Source of the DNA: Pseudobdellovibrionaceae bacterium
GTDB taxonomy: Bacteria; Bdellovibrionota; Bdellovibrionia; Bdellovibrionales; JAGQZY01
Direction: 5' to 3'
NCBI GenBank assembly: GCA_020635085.1
Contig: JACKAL010000003.1
Span: forward strand, 62,001-126,000
Length of the DNA: 64,000 bases
Below are positions 26,729-35,686 of the stretch, piece after piece. Within the stretch, counting starts at the first letter, position 1. Each line of letters begins with the position of its first letter. The position numbers and the translations under genes were made by a program. Under the pieces are notes generated by a model. That model saw only the letters and a list, made by a program, of their open reading frames with translations. It was not told where the DNA came from and made no database searches.

Positions 26729-27065
26729 TGATGAGCCACTCGTGCGCCGATCTCTTGAGCGTATTTTTGCAAAAGAAGGCTTCGAAGTGCAAAGCGCGGA
26801 AGATGGTATTGCCGGTTTAAAAATGTGGCAAGAGATAGGACCGGATGTGGTTTTACTTGATGTTTTAATGCCAGGTCTTACGGGTCCACAAGTTTTGCAA
26901 AAAATTTATCCTCACAAAGCGAAGGTGATACTTATGTCAGCGTATTCTGGGGAATATGAACTAGAAAGTTTACGTCATTTGGGAGTGATTGATTTTATCT
27001 CCAAGCCATTTGGCGATGTGTTTGAAGTGGTCAAGCGCATTAAGGAAAGGATTCGAAATCCATGA
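26709..27065 (+). CDS. Single-domain response regulator (CheY-like)
   Basis: Receiver domain only, 118 residues. The acidic pair is Asp7-Asp8, the phosphorylated residue is Asp51 (VVLLDVLMPG), the switch region is SAYS and the conserved Lys is Lys99 (ISKPF). It has no output domain, so it must act through protein contacts, like CheY or Spo0F. It overlaps the kinase (20 bases) and rsmD (ATGA), so all three are probably co-transcribed. The kinase is the obvious partner. Confidence 0.93.
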   Translation: MRLLIVDDEPLVRRSLERIFAKEGFEVQSAEDGIAGLKMWQEIGPDVVLLDVLMPGLTGPQVLQKIYPHKAKVILMSAYSGEYELESLRHLGVIDFISKPFGDVFEVVKRIKERIRNP

Positions 27066-27616
27066 GGATTATTGCGGGTCGTTTTGGTGGGCGGCGGTTG
27101 TCTTCGTTCAAGGCAGATCATATTCGACCGACAACAGATCGTATTAAAGAAGTTATTTTTAATAAATTACAGGCAGAGATTGATGGCGCTCGCGTCCTTG
27201 ATTTATTTTCGGGCACTGGCAATTTGGCTTTGGAGGCCCTATCACGTGGTGCCTCGTATGTGGAAGCTGTGGAAAAACATCCGCGATCTGTGGATATTAT
27301 TAAAAAAAATATGCAGCTTCTCGAAATTGCTAAAGATGAAATGCACCTGATAAAAAAAGATGTGTTTACTTTTTTAAAACAGCCCTTTTCTCGGGGCTTC
27401 GATATTATTTTAATTGATCCGCCATTTACTGAGGCGATCGCTGACGAGGTGATGCAGGCTTTGAGTGTGTCGGAATTAAGCCAATTTCCGAGCACTATTT
27501 TTATTGAAGCGGGAAAGCGAGAAATGCTGCGTGAAGACTATGGTCCCATTCATCAAAAAGAGTTAAAAAACTATGGTGATAAATCTTTAGGGATATACTA
27601 TATTGCTATCCAATAG
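27062..27616 (+). CDS. rsmD: 16S rRNA m2G966 methyltransferase RsmD
   Basis: SAM-dependent guanine-N2 methyltransferase acting on the small subunit. It has 184 residues. The N-terminal RIIAGRFGGRRL and the PTTDRIKEVIFN block are RsmD-specific. The SAM loop is LDLFSGTGNLALEALSRGA, and the catalytic motif is DPPF (119-122). ATGA overlap with the response regulator gene. Confidence 0.94.
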   Translation: MRIIAGRFGGRRLSSFKADHIRPTTDRIKEVIFNKLQAEIDGARVLDLFSGTGNLALEALSRGASYVEAVEKHPRSVDIIKKNMQLLEIAKDEMHLIKKDVFTFLKQPFSRGFDIILIDPPFTEAIADEVMQALSVSELSQFPSTIFIEAGKREMLREDYGPIHQKELKNYGDKSLGIYYIAIQ

Positions 27617-27703
27617 ACCCTAATTATTCTTAGACGAGCCTTGAGCTCTATTTTGATTTATGAAGAGTCTCGGTCCCAACAGGAAAGGCTCTAAGGAGTA
27701 GAT

Positions 27704-28876
27704 ATGCTATCAGAAAAAGCAAAATGCTTTCGTCCTTCACCAACCCTTGAACTTGCTGCAAAAGCTAAAGAGATGAAAGATCGCGGAGAAGATGTGATCT
27801 CATTAACTGTAGGTGAGCCCGATTGGCCCACATATAAAATCGCTGCGGATGCAGGGGTTAAAGCGATTCATGATGGCAAAACAAAATATACTCCACCACA
27901 AGGAATTCCGCCTTTGCGCCAGGCAATCACTGGACTAGTTAAAGATTTAATTGGTGTTTCTTACGCTGCCAATGAGGTGACTGTAAGTTGTGGTGCGAAG
28001 TTTGTTATTTTTGCTGGCTTCCAAGCTTTGTTAAATCCTGGTGATGAAGTATTGATCCCCGCGCCATTCTGGGCAAGCTATAGCGAGATGGTGGAGCTGG
28101 CAGGCGGTAAGCCTAAAGTGTATTTAACTAAAGTAGAAAATCGCTTTAAGATGACTCCACAGGAATTGAAGGAAAATATTACGTCAAAAACAAAAATCTT
28201 TTTGTTTAATTCTCCCTGCAATCCAACCGGAATTGAATACTCTTTCGATGAGTTAAAAGGTCTCGCTGAGGTGATTACAGCTCATCCAAAATTAGCGGTG
28301 ATTACCGATGATATCTATAATCAATTATCTTTAAGCGAAAAAGGGATTAGCCCACACATTTTGCAAGTGGCTCCTAATTTGCGCGATCGCGTGATTTGTG
28401 TCAACGGAATGTCCAAGGCTTATTCTATGACAGGATGGCGTATCGGTTGGGCAACCGGGCCAAAAGATGTAATCCATGCGATGGCAAGCTACCAAAGCCA
28501 AACAGTTGGATCTTCCAGTTCCATTGCCCAAGAGGCTTCTGTGGTGGCCATTAAAAATTGTCAGCAGGATATTATCAAAACACGGCAGGAACTGCGTGAA
28601 CGCGCGGCTTATGCCTACGAAGCTTTTTCTTCAATTGATGGATTTACAGTATTAAAACCAGATGCGGCGTTTTATCTGTGGATCAACATCAAGCCGGTTT
28701 TGCATAAACTCAATTTAAATACAGCCCAACAATTTGCGGCGAAGTTGATGAACGAGCACAAAGTAGTGGTCGTTCCTGGAGATGAGTTTGGCGATAGCAA
28801 TTACATTCGTATTAGTTTTGCAGCCACTCGTAAAGACATCGATGGAGCCGTCGAGCGTATAAAGAAAATGAGCTAA
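27704..28876 (+). CDS. PLP-dependent aspartate/aromatic aminotransferase
   Basis: Class I aminotransferase, subgroup I-beta, as in thermophile and Bacillus AspC-type enzymes. It transfers amino groups between aspartate or another amino acid and 2-oxoglutarate. The PLP lysine is Lys238 in MSKAYSMTGWRIGW. Other conserved parts are NSPCNPTG, ITDDIYNQL and the C-terminal Arg in YIRISFAAT. 390 residues is usual. TAAGGAG precedes the ATG. Exact substrate cannot be read from sequence. Confidence 0.9.
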   Translation: MLSEKAKCFRPSPTLELAAKAKEMKDRGEDVISLTVGEPDWPTYKIAADAGVKAIHDGKTKYTPPQGIPPLRQAITGLVKDLIGVSYAANEVTVSCGAKFVIFAGFQALLNPGDEVLIPAPFWASYSEMVELAGGKPKVYLTKVENRFKMTPQELKENITSKTKIFLFNSPCNPTGIEYSFDELKGLAEVITAHPKLAVITDDIYNQLSLSEKGISPHILQVAPNLRDRVICVNGMSKAYSMTGWRIGWATGPKDVIHAMASYQSQTVGSSSSIAQEASVVAIKNCQQDIIKTRQELRERAAYAYEAFSSIDGFTVLKPDAAFYLWINIKPVLHKLNLNTAQQFAAKLMNEHKVVVVPGDEFGDSNYIRISFAATRKDIDGAVERIKKMS

Positions 28877-28915
28877 CTGCCGAGCAGACTGCACTTGGGT
28901 CTGTTGAAAAAGTAC

Positions 28916-28960
28916 CATCTACGTTGTTGCCTTCGTAGAAATCTCACTGCAACGTAGATG
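28916..28960. repeat. 11-bp inverted repeat after the aminotransferase gene
   Basis: CATCTACGTTG (28916-28926) and CAACGTAGATG (28950-28960) are perfect complements around a 23-nt loop. No U-run follows, so this is not a standard terminator. The rest of 28877-29057 holds no gene. Confidence 0.6.
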
Positions 28961-29057
28961 AATGACTAGTCTATTGTCTGGCCCTGTTGTGCTCAGTGCC
29001 ATTTAGTTCTAAAATAACAGACAGGGACAGAAGCACTAGGCTCTGAAATAAATAATC

Positions 29058-29756
29058 ATGACGATTTGGACTGTAGCGCAATTTGCACTGAATCTTATTT
29101 TTTTAGCGGGCATCGCTTTGTGTATTATTAAATTGCGCGTACGTCGCGAGGAAGATCCTCGTCTCAGTTATGGTTTAAAGCTTCTACAAAATAAATTAGC
29201 TATTCTCGAAGATCTTTCAGATAAAACGGATCATCAGGTAAAAAAAATTATCGCGCTTATGGAAGCGAAGATGAAAGATGTGCAGACAAAAATCAACGAT
29301 GCGGATCAAAAATTAAATGCTATTCATGAGGCCATGGGACGCACCATGGAAGTGGCAAGTATTTTTAAAGAACAGATCCCCCATGAAGAAATTGTCGAAC
29401 AAAAAGTCACAAGCAAGTATGTAAATGCAGCTCGTTTGGCCCACCAAGGATTTACCCGCGAGCAGATTTTGCAAAAAGTGAATCTGCCTGATGCGGAACT
29501 AGATCTTATTATTAAACTCAATAAAGATCAGTTGATGTTTGCCGAAGAGCAACTGCCGGCATGGGTAGAAAAAAATCCTGTAGAAAATACTCCAGAACTT
29601 TTTCAGCCACCTGAGGTGGATATGAGTGCTTTAAATAAAATAGGCGAAGATTTTAAAAAAGCCTGTGAAGTCTTTGCGCAAAAACATACCGAGCCAGCAA
29701 AGTCTGAGCCCGTGGTGGTCCCTTACAAATTTAAACGTCACGATGATATCGTCTAA
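29058..29756 (+). CDS. DUF2802-like membrane-anchored coiled-coil protein
   Basis: An N-terminal membrane helix (about 5-25) is followed by a long coiled coil (about 40-105). A compact helical part (about 118-165: YVNAARLAHQGFTREQILQKVNLPDAELDLIIKL) resembles the helix-turn-helix-like segment of DUF2802 proteins, often found near flagellar genes. A flexible acidic tail completes 232 residues. No Shine-Dalgarno is obvious. Function unknown. Confidence 0.65.
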   Translation: MTIWTVAQFALNLIFLAGIALCIIKLRVRREEDPRLSYGLKLLQNKLAILEDLSDKTDHQVKKIIALMEAKMKDVQTKINDADQKLNAIHEAMGRTMEVASIFKEQIPHEEIVEQKVTSKYVNAARLAHQGFTREQILQKVNLPDAELDLIIKLNKDQLMFAEEQLPAWVEKNPVENTPELFQPPEVDMSALNKIGEDFKKACEVFAQKHTEPAKSEPVVVPYKFKRHDDIV

Positions 29757-29795
29757 ACATTATTGTAAACTTTCTTTAATTAAAGGGGCTTTGCA

Positions 29796-30026
29796 ATGAG
29801 CTCTACAGAAAAAATCCAAAACCACTATCGCTTGCACGAAGTTCTTTCCGTGCGAGTCATTGAGCGCGTGGATCAGGAAAGTTGGATCGTAAGCTTGAGC
29901 GGTACGCTCATTCAGGTCAAAAATAAAACCAAGCGCCCTATGCGTATTGGTGAGCAGGTACGCATGCGTATCAAATCTCTTGATCCGGTAGAGCTGGAGT
30001 TTGTGGATAGGAACGCAAACAGATAA
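29796..30026 (+). CDS. Small conserved-looking hypothetical protein
   Basis: 76 residues, preceded by AAAGGGG. The middle alternates in a beta-like pattern (VLSVRVIERVDQESWIVSLSG, RIGEQVRMRIKSLDPVELEF), which could be a small OB-like barrel, for example an RNA-binding fold. The last five codons and the stop lie inside the left arm of the 50-bp inverted repeat, so the element supplies the C-terminus. It follows the DUF2802-like gene by 39 bp. Confidence 0.55.
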   Translation: MSSTEKIQNHYRLHEVLSVRVIERVDQESWIVSLSGTLIQVKNKTKRPMRIGEQVRMRIKSLDPVELEFVDRNANR

Positions 30027-30194
30027 GCAGAATTTTTTCCTGCACAATTGTATTCGATGAATGAGCTTACGGCCGCGAGCTCGTCTTCGTGGCGTCGTCA
30101 TTTCATGCCGCGCCACGGATACGCCTCGCGCGCTCGCTCGAAGTTCATCGAATACAATTGTGCAGGAAAAAATTCTGCTTATCTGTTTGCGTTT
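30012..30194. repeat. 183-bp element with perfect 50-bp inverted arms (MITE-like)
   Basis: The left arm 30012-30061 and the right arm 30145-30194 are exact reverse complements over 50 bases. The 83-base centre is GC-rich, unlike the AT-rich arms. It contains a further stem, CGTGGCG/CGCCACG. Just outside, TAGG and CCTA continue the symmetry imperfectly. There is no transposase and no target duplication. The left arm overlaps the end of the 76-residue ORF and the right arm lies 42 bp before hrpB. Confidence 0.93.
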
Positions 30195-30236
30195 GTGTCC
30201 TAGCCAACGTTCGTATGGGCGTGTATAGTCGGGAAC

Positions 30237-32723
30237 ATGCAGCCATTACCCATAGATGCCTACCTGGACGATATCGTAAAAAGTGTCACGGATTATGATC
30301 AGGTCGTGCTTACTGCGACGCCCGGTGCGGGTAAAACCACAAGGCTTCCGAGCCATCTGCTTAATGCAGTAGAGGGGAAAATTGCCATTCTGCAGCCACG
30401 ACGGATGGCAGCAGTATCCGCCTGTCAATTTGTAGCCGAAGAAAATAATTGGAGTGTCGGTAAAGAGGTGGGCTACCAAGTGCGTTTTGAATCACAGGCC
30501 CAATCGAACACACGCCTTTTATTTATGACCGATGCAGTACTCCTTCGTCGCTTGGTGGACGATCCCGAATTAAATGAGTTTGATCTTATTGTTATCGATG
30601 AATTTCATGAACGCAATATTCATCAGGACATCGTTTTAGGGGTTCTCAAAGAGCTTCAAGAGATGGGACGTACCATTAAAATTTTGGTGATGTCTGCGAC
30701 CCTGGATACAAAACCATTAAAACATTTTTTTTCCGACATGCATTTTATTGATGTGCCGGGGCGGGTTTTTCCTTTAGATATTCGTTATTCGCAGTCATCT
30801 ATTAGTTTGAACACCGATTTTTCTTTTATCGATCGCATGTGTGATGCTGTACTGCACGCAGTGGCGGAAACTGCGGGCGATATTTTGGTTTTTCTTCCTG
30901 GGGTGGGGGAGATTCAACGTGTACAAGATCGTCTTCTAGAAAAAAAAGTAAAACGGGATATTTTACCTCTACACGGATCGCTCTCGCTACAAGAGCAACG
31001 ACAGGTTTTGCAAAAGAGCGAAAATCAGAGAATTATTTTAGCGACGAATATTGCTGAAGCTTCGGTGACGGTTCCTGGGGTGAATTTTGTTATTGATTCC
31101 GGTCTTATGCGCATGATGACCACCAATTTAAATAGTGGCTTTTCTCGTTTAGGGTTAACACCGATTAGTCAGTTCAATGCCAAACAGCGTGCGGGGCGAG
31201 CCGCGCGCCAACAGGCAGGCGTTTGCCTGCGGCTGTGGACAAAGTTCGAAGAGTCCTCGCGCGAAGAAAAAATGACACCGGAGTGCCAGCGCACCGATTT
31301 AACAGGAGCGCTGCTGATACTTTCTCATTTAGGGATTAGAGATTTCGCCTCGTTTGCGTGGCTTGAGACACCGCCTGCCATATTGCTAAAACGTTCGATG
31401 GATTTTCTGCGCACGACAGAAGCCATTGATGATGAAAACAACTTAACTCCCAAAGGAAAAAAATTATTGAAGTATCCAGTGGAGCCGCGCTGGGGAACTC
31501 TGCTTTACACAGCAGAAGAAATTGGCGGCACTTCTATGGCCGCACATGCTGTGTCTCTGTTGCAGGATCGGGATATTTTTTTAAATCGCAAAGAATTGTA
31601 TCATGCCCACACGGAATGTGATTTAACCTATCGCTTACAAGTTCTTGGCGATATCCTGGCCGGGCGCGATGTGCGCGGCGTTTCGCGCCGACAGTGCGAA
31701 ACAATTGAAAAATCCAGTGCACAGATTTCTAAAATCTTAACTGAACCAAAAATATACGAAACAAAAGATCTTCTTTCTCGTTTGTTACTCCTGAGTCAAG
31801 CGGATCGTCTCTGTCGGCGGCGAGGACAGAGTGAGCGTGCTCTTATGGTTGGTGGCCGTGGTGTGCGTTTGTCTCCCGATTCACAAGTTCGTGAGAGTGA
31901 ATTTTTTATTGCCCTCCAGGGGGTAGATCTTCCTCAACAACCGGATACGAATATTACGATGGCGAGCGGTATAACGAAAAATTTAGTTCTGCAGATTTTA
32001 GCTCCAGAGATAAAATGGATAGAGGAAACATTTTTTGACGAAGATAAAGGACTTTTTTACCAAAAACGCTTGCGTAAGTTCCGCGACCTAGAGCTTGATG
32101 AACCTGTGTTAACTCCTATTTCCAGTGAGGATTTAGGCGATGATTTCGTTGATATGCTCGTTGCCCGCTGGCCGACAGTGCTTGCACAAAATGAAGATCT
32201 TAAACGATGGATGGAACGATGGCATTTTTTTATCAGCGATGACCCTGAGCAATCGGTATTTTTTACCGAAGTCCATAAACACCAACTCTTAGAGATGGCG
32301 GCTTTTGGAAAAAATAAAATCGAAGAAGTGACAAAGCAAAATTTAGTGTCACTCTTAGAATCCATTATCGATCGTACAGTGCGTTCGCAGTTTCGTTCTC
32401 GGGTTCCCGAAAAATTTGCTGCCCCCAGTGGAGGTCAGCATCGTATTCATTATGAATCTAGCGAAGGTCCTTATGTTGAAGTGCGACTTCAGGAATTATT
32501 TGGCTTAACCAAAACGCCAAGCTTAGGCGTACAAAAAAGACCACTTATTTTTAGACTACTTGCCCCCAATTTTCGCCCGGTGCAGGTGACTTCCGATATT
32601 GAAGGTTTCTGGGCGAGAGCTTACATTGAGGTTCGTAAAGAACTGCGCGGTCGTTACCCCAAGCATCCATGGCCTGAGGACCCACTCACCGCAATCCCTG
32701 TCGCCAAAGGCCGCCGACGGTAG
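30237..32723 (+). CDS. hrpB: HrpB-type DEAH-box ATP-dependent helicase
   Basis: Probable RNA helicase of the DEAH family. It has 828 residues, close to the Escherichia coli HrpB (809). Walker A is TPGAGKTT (28-35), Walker B DEFH (121-124) and motif III SAT (153-155). Motifs V and VI lie in LATNIAEASVTVPG and QRAGRAARQQAG. HrpB-specific C-terminal domains follow, including FPEKF-like KFAAPSGGQHRIHYE. DEFH instead of DEAH/DEVH is a variation to note. No strong Shine-Dalgarno. The biological role of HrpB is poorly known. Confidence 0.95.
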   Translation: MQPLPIDAYLDDIVKSVTDYDQVVLTATPGAGKTTRLPSHLLNAVEGKIAILQPRRMAAVSACQFVAEENNWSVGKEVGYQVRFESQAQSNTRLLFMTDAVLLRRLVDDPELNEFDLIVIDEFHERNIHQDIVLGVLKELQEMGRTIKILVMSATLDTKPLKHFFSDMHFIDVPGRVFPLDIRYSQSSISLNTDFSFIDRMCDAVLHAVAETAGDILVFLPGVGEIQRVQDRLLEKKVKRDILPLHGSLSLQEQRQVLQKSENQRIILATNIAEASVTVPGVNFVIDSGLMRMMTTNLNSGFSRLGLTPISQFNAKQRAGRAARQQAGVCLRLWTKFEESSREEKMTPECQRTDLTGALLILSHLGIRDFASFAWLETPPAILLKRSMDFLRTTEAIDDENNLTPKGKKLLKYPVEPRWGTLLYTAEEIGGTSMAAHAVSLLQDRDIFLNRKELYHAHTECDLTYRLQVLGDILAGRDVRGVSRRQCETIEKSSAQISKILTEPKIYETKDLLSRLLLLSQADRLCRRRGQSERALMVGGRGVRLSPDSQVRESEFFIALQGVDLPQQPDTNITMASGITKNLVLQILAPEIKWIEETFFDEDKGLFYQKRLRKFRDLELDEPVLTPISSEDLGDDFVDMLVARWPTVLAQNEDLKRWMERWHFFISDDPEQSVFFTEVHKHQLLEMAAFGKNKIEEVTKQNLVSLLESIIDRTVRSQFRSRVPEKFAAPSGGQHRIHYESSEGPYVEVRLQELFGLTKTPSLGVQKRPLIFRLLAPNFRPVQVTSDIEGFWARAYIEVRKELRGRYPKHPWPEDPLTAIPVAKGRRR

Positions 32724-32804
32724 GGTGCTTCTGGTATCTGAGAGTGATACTTTCTCAGTGAAATGGTTGTCACATTAAACGATACGCAGAAACGTACTCA
32801 GAAA

Positions 32805-32838
32805 CAATGAAGCCACCGTTTTTTTTGCGGTGGCATTG
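32805..32838. terminator. Hairpin between convergent hrpB and barstar genes
   Basis: Stem CAAT + GCCACCG (32805-32818) pairs with CGGTGGC + ATTG (32828-32838), with an AA bulge and a loop of eight T and a G. No U-run follows outside the stem, so termination strength is uncertain. Confidence 0.5.
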
Positions 32839-32861
32839 TAAATGAATCAAGGGGTTTATGT

Positions 32862-33146
32862 TCATTGGAAAAATACGTCTGGTGAGAATTCAGGAAACTG
32901 AGTCTTCAGGTCATAAAAACATTTTTTGAGCTGATCTGCATCGTCTGGGAATTTCACACAAAACTCTGGCCAGTGTCTAAACTCAATCACGCTTGGTAAC
33001 TCAACTAAACCCGTAATAGCATCCCAGAACGCGTCCCAATTATTCCCATAAAATGATGGAAATCCCAACTTGCAGCTCAGGAGTTTGTGGAGAGCGATCG
33101 ACGTAGATACGCCTGATAGATCGATTTCAATCTTAGATGCTTTCAT
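32862..33146 (-). CDS. Barstar-family ribonuclease inhibitor, no toxin nearby
   Basis: It resembles Bacillus barstar, the intracellular inhibitor of the RNase barnase. Signatures are IEIDLSGV, LGFPSFYGNNWDAFWDAI (the inhibitory helix and loop with the conserved Asp and Trp), then the last strand region FRHWPEF. I choose ATG 33146, which gives about 94 residues. An earlier ATG at 33224 adds 26 poor residues, and neither start has a Shine-Dalgarno. No barnase-like gene is adjacent. Confidence 0.85.
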   Translation of the reverse strand: MKASKIEIDLSGVSTSIALHKLLSCKLGFPSFYGNNWDAFWDAITGLVELPSVIEFRHWPEFCVKFPDDADQLKKCFYDLKTQFPEFSPDVFFQ

Positions 33147-33224
33147 AAAACTAATAGTCAGGCTTGTGCTCGGAACGGTCAAGACCGAATAAAACCAAAA
33201 GATTTTAGCCTGATGTAGAATCAT

Positions 33225-33524
33225 TATCTAATAGATCTTGTAGCAAATTGCGTATACCCGTTCTGAGCTAAAAGGCACCAGTCTTGTGGGCCTTGCTAAG
33301 AAATGGCAAGGGCTGCATCCCCGCGCTTTACCTCCTTTTTTCTCCACATTGATCAACAATGTGTAACCCGCATCACAGCGAATAACACAATATATAGCGC
33401 TCAGGTTCCTGGATCCATAAAAATAGCTTATAGATTTTATAAATAATTTCTTTTTCCTTTTAAAGATTCATGTCCTTAAATAGTATCTGCACAATTTCGT
33501 TTTGTGAGTGGAGGTTACGACAAC
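33225..33524. other. Non-coding stretch before the heme-motif protein
   Basis: AT-rich, no credible ORF. A short stem, CCTTGC/GCAAGG around 33289-33311, is visible. I see no promoter consensus I would defend. Confidence 0.5.
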
Positions 33525-35108
33525 ATGATGAAAGTAAAATACACCGTCTGTTTAGTATTCCTTTTATGTACTGGAACACTCTATTCCGCTCACGCCGTGC
33601 CTGGTGAACGGTTTGATTTAAAAATCAATGCGAGTACAGGGGTACCAGAATTAGATGAGCTTAAGGCAAGTTCCCAATTTAACTATGAGAAGTTTAAAAC
33701 TTACGGCAGTGATTCTTACGAACAATTTCTAAGCCACCTGTATAATGATAATACCAATCTTTTTAAAAATTCTGTGGTCATCCATGCTTCTGGAAGCTTG
33801 CAGCCTTCCACACAAGAGCATCCGCGCGTACTGCTTTATGATCGTAATTTGGTTCTGTCCTTTCGTATACAAGATGCGAATAGTAAAGCTATCGAGATTA
33901 TGGAATTTGATGATAAAAACCTGAACGTAAAATTTCATGAAATCATATTTAATCAGGGTGAGAAGCCACTTTTCGTGGATAATTCTCCGAAGTGTACGGT
34001 TTGCCACGGCTCTCCTGCGAAACCTATCTGGGAAGCTTACGATTTTTGGCCTACAGCCATGGGCAGTTTTTCTGGGATTACGTTAAGTTCGGGAGAGAAA
34101 AATTATCTGACAACAATTAAAAATGGCGACATAAATGACGAAATTATCCATTATATTCAGGGTAATGACTTCAAGACGTCTATTGATACATTCACGGCCT
34201 ATCTATCGCAGATTAGCTCTCTGATTGGACTTAATAAAATTAAAGAGGATGATTTAGAAAAAGAACTTTACCCGTATAGATTTTATTTTCTCGGAGTCGT
34301 GTCTTGTGTAGACCATTCCCATGAGTCAGATCTTAATAAAAATATTATTTACAAAGATTTTTTGCCTGCATTGTTCGAACAGCATTTTACTTTATCTTTC
34401 GATAAGATCTTTGACGATGTTTTAACTTCAAACAAGTTGGCGAAGGACCACTTGTTTAATCTCTATTTAGATTCTTTTCCAGAGGGTAAGGCACCAAATG
34501 GAATCGGACTGAGTTTGGATCGCTTGCGGACCATGGAAATTGCCATCAGCAGTCAGCTCGAATTTATTTTAGCTAATTATGGTTATAGTCTGAGAGAACT
34601 GACTGTAGGGCAGAGAAAAGATAATTATATCTTATCTACTCCCAATATTTTCGAATTCAATTTACAAAAAACTTTTTTGTATCTCTTTCCCGAGGTTTTA
34701 AAACAAATCTCTTATAAGGCTATCTACGAAACACTCGAAAACGGGTACTACGAATTCAATTGCGAGGAGCTTAAGCAGAAAAGTAACGAAGAATTGGCAA
34801 AAATCAATATGCCTAAAACGATTCCTTCATTTATATCTGCATTGTCGGTAAATACGTACGAATCCACTTTCGGTAAATGCATTCACTGTCACTCGAATTT
34901 AGGAAGCGACGATGGTCTCACGCCCTATATCCCTTTTGAAAACACAGCGAAGCTTGGTCTAATGTTGCAAAATGGTTTATACGAAAAAATCGTTGATCGT
35001 ATTACCAGAGCAGATGAGAAAAGTATGCCCAAGGGGCTGCCGCGATTAAATCAAGACGAGCAGAACAATCTTTTACAAGTTCTGAGTCAAATACGCGATA
35101 CTCATTGA
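33525..35108 (+). CDS. Exported two-CxxCH (cytochrome c-like) protein
   Basis: A signal peptide (ending SAHA) follows ATG 33525, which has GGAGG at a suitable distance. A GTG 21 bases earlier is also in frame. Two heme-binding motifs are present: CTVCH (about residue 162) and CIHCH (about 458), separated by nearly 300 residues of non-heme sequence. This spacing is unlike ordinary small cytochromes. Such large exported CxxCH proteins recur in bdellovibrios and are of unknown function. Heme attachment needs the Ccm system, not seen in this window. Confidence 0.78.
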   Translation: MMKVKYTVCLVFLLCTGTLYSAHAVPGERFDLKINASTGVPELDELKASSQFNYEKFKTYGSDSYEQFLSHLYNDNTNLFKNSVVIHASGSLQPSTQEHPRVLLYDRNLVLSFRIQDANSKAIEIMEFDDKNLNVKFHEIIFNQGEKPLFVDNSPKCTVCHGSPAKPIWEAYDFWPTAMGSFSGITLSSGEKNYLTTIKNGDINDEIIHYIQGNDFKTSIDTFTAYLSQISSLIGLNKIKEDDLEKELYPYRFYFLGVVSCVDHSHESDLNKNIIYKDFLPALFEQHFTLSFDKIFDDVLTSNKLAKDHLFNLYLDSFPEGKAPNGIGLSLDRLRTMEIAISSQLEFILANYGYSLRELTVGQRKDNYILSTPNIFEFNLQKTFLYLFPEVLKQISYKAIYETLENGYYEFNCEELKQKSNEELAKINMPKTIPSFISALSVNTYESTFGKCIHCHSNLGSDDGLTPYIPFENTAKLGLMLQNGLYEKIVDRITRADEKSMPKGLPRLNQDEQNNLLQVLSQIRDTH

Positions 35109-35138
35109 GCGAGTCCTTCGAATAACAGTCCTCATTGT

Positions 35139-35675
35139 TTATTCGTTTTTTATGTTTAAATGAAACTCATCAACAATGTTACAGTTCTCATCAACAATCT
35201 GGTGGCTAATAAAATAGCCAGATTGTTGAAATTCAAACCAGGGAATGGCTTCCACAATTAAAGCGTATCGACCGACTTTGTTAAGTTCGATGGGCGAAAC
35301 TAAATCACCCAACAACAATGCAGACCTTGTATCATTGGTGTGCCAAACCATTTGAGATAGGGCCATTATATAATTTTTAGTAGAGAGAGATGTTTCGGTA
35401 TACGTTTTAATATCTTCTTTCCAGTGAGTCGTAAATAATTCATTGAGAGGAACTAAAGCTCCATTTGTAATAACAGGTTGAAGTAAACACATTTGGCCAT
35501 TCGGTGTTGGCCAATAGGAGTCCTCAGCAAGAGCGAAGGGTTGGAGGAGGTTAAGGAGAAGAAACACGCAGAGGAGCAATATTTTTCGGTAAAAAGATTT
35601 TAGGTAAAAACGATAAAGAAAAAAATTTCTATGAACATTGGTACTAGAAATGTGCCAATGCGCAGTTGTTTCCAC
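35139..35675 (-). CDS. Hypothetical exported or membrane-anchored protein
   Basis: Not recognised. 178 residues. The N-terminus is long before the hydrophobic stretch (LLLCVFLLLNLLQPFALAED, about 33-52), so the real start may be internal and no better codon is obvious. The rest is soluble-looking and contains two Cys (QMCLLQP, ENCNIV). It follows the next gene upstream by 11 bp and may be co-transcribed with it. Confidence 0.6.
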   Translation of the reverse strand: METTAHWHISSTNVHRNFFLYRFYLKSFYRKILLLCVFLLLNLLQPFALAEDSYWPTPNGQMCLLQPVITNGALVPLNELFTTHWKEDIKTYTETSLSTKNYIMALSQMVWHTNDTRSALLLGDLVSPIELNKVGRYALIVEAIPWFEFQQSGYFISHQIVDENCNIVDEFHLNIKNE

Positions 35676-35686
35676 AATAGAAGCTC

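Noticed and set aside
30000..30210. Target-site duplication around the palindromic element
   Set aside because: No direct repeat flanks it. TAGG and CCTA at the sides are inverted and only extend the palindrome.
29760..30298. Two ORFs (29760-30116 minus and 30089-30298 plus) sharing the stretch HRIQLCRKKFCLSVC
   Set aside because: The shared peptide arises from reading the two arms of the 50-bp inverted repeat. No ribosome site, so these are artefacts of the palindrome.
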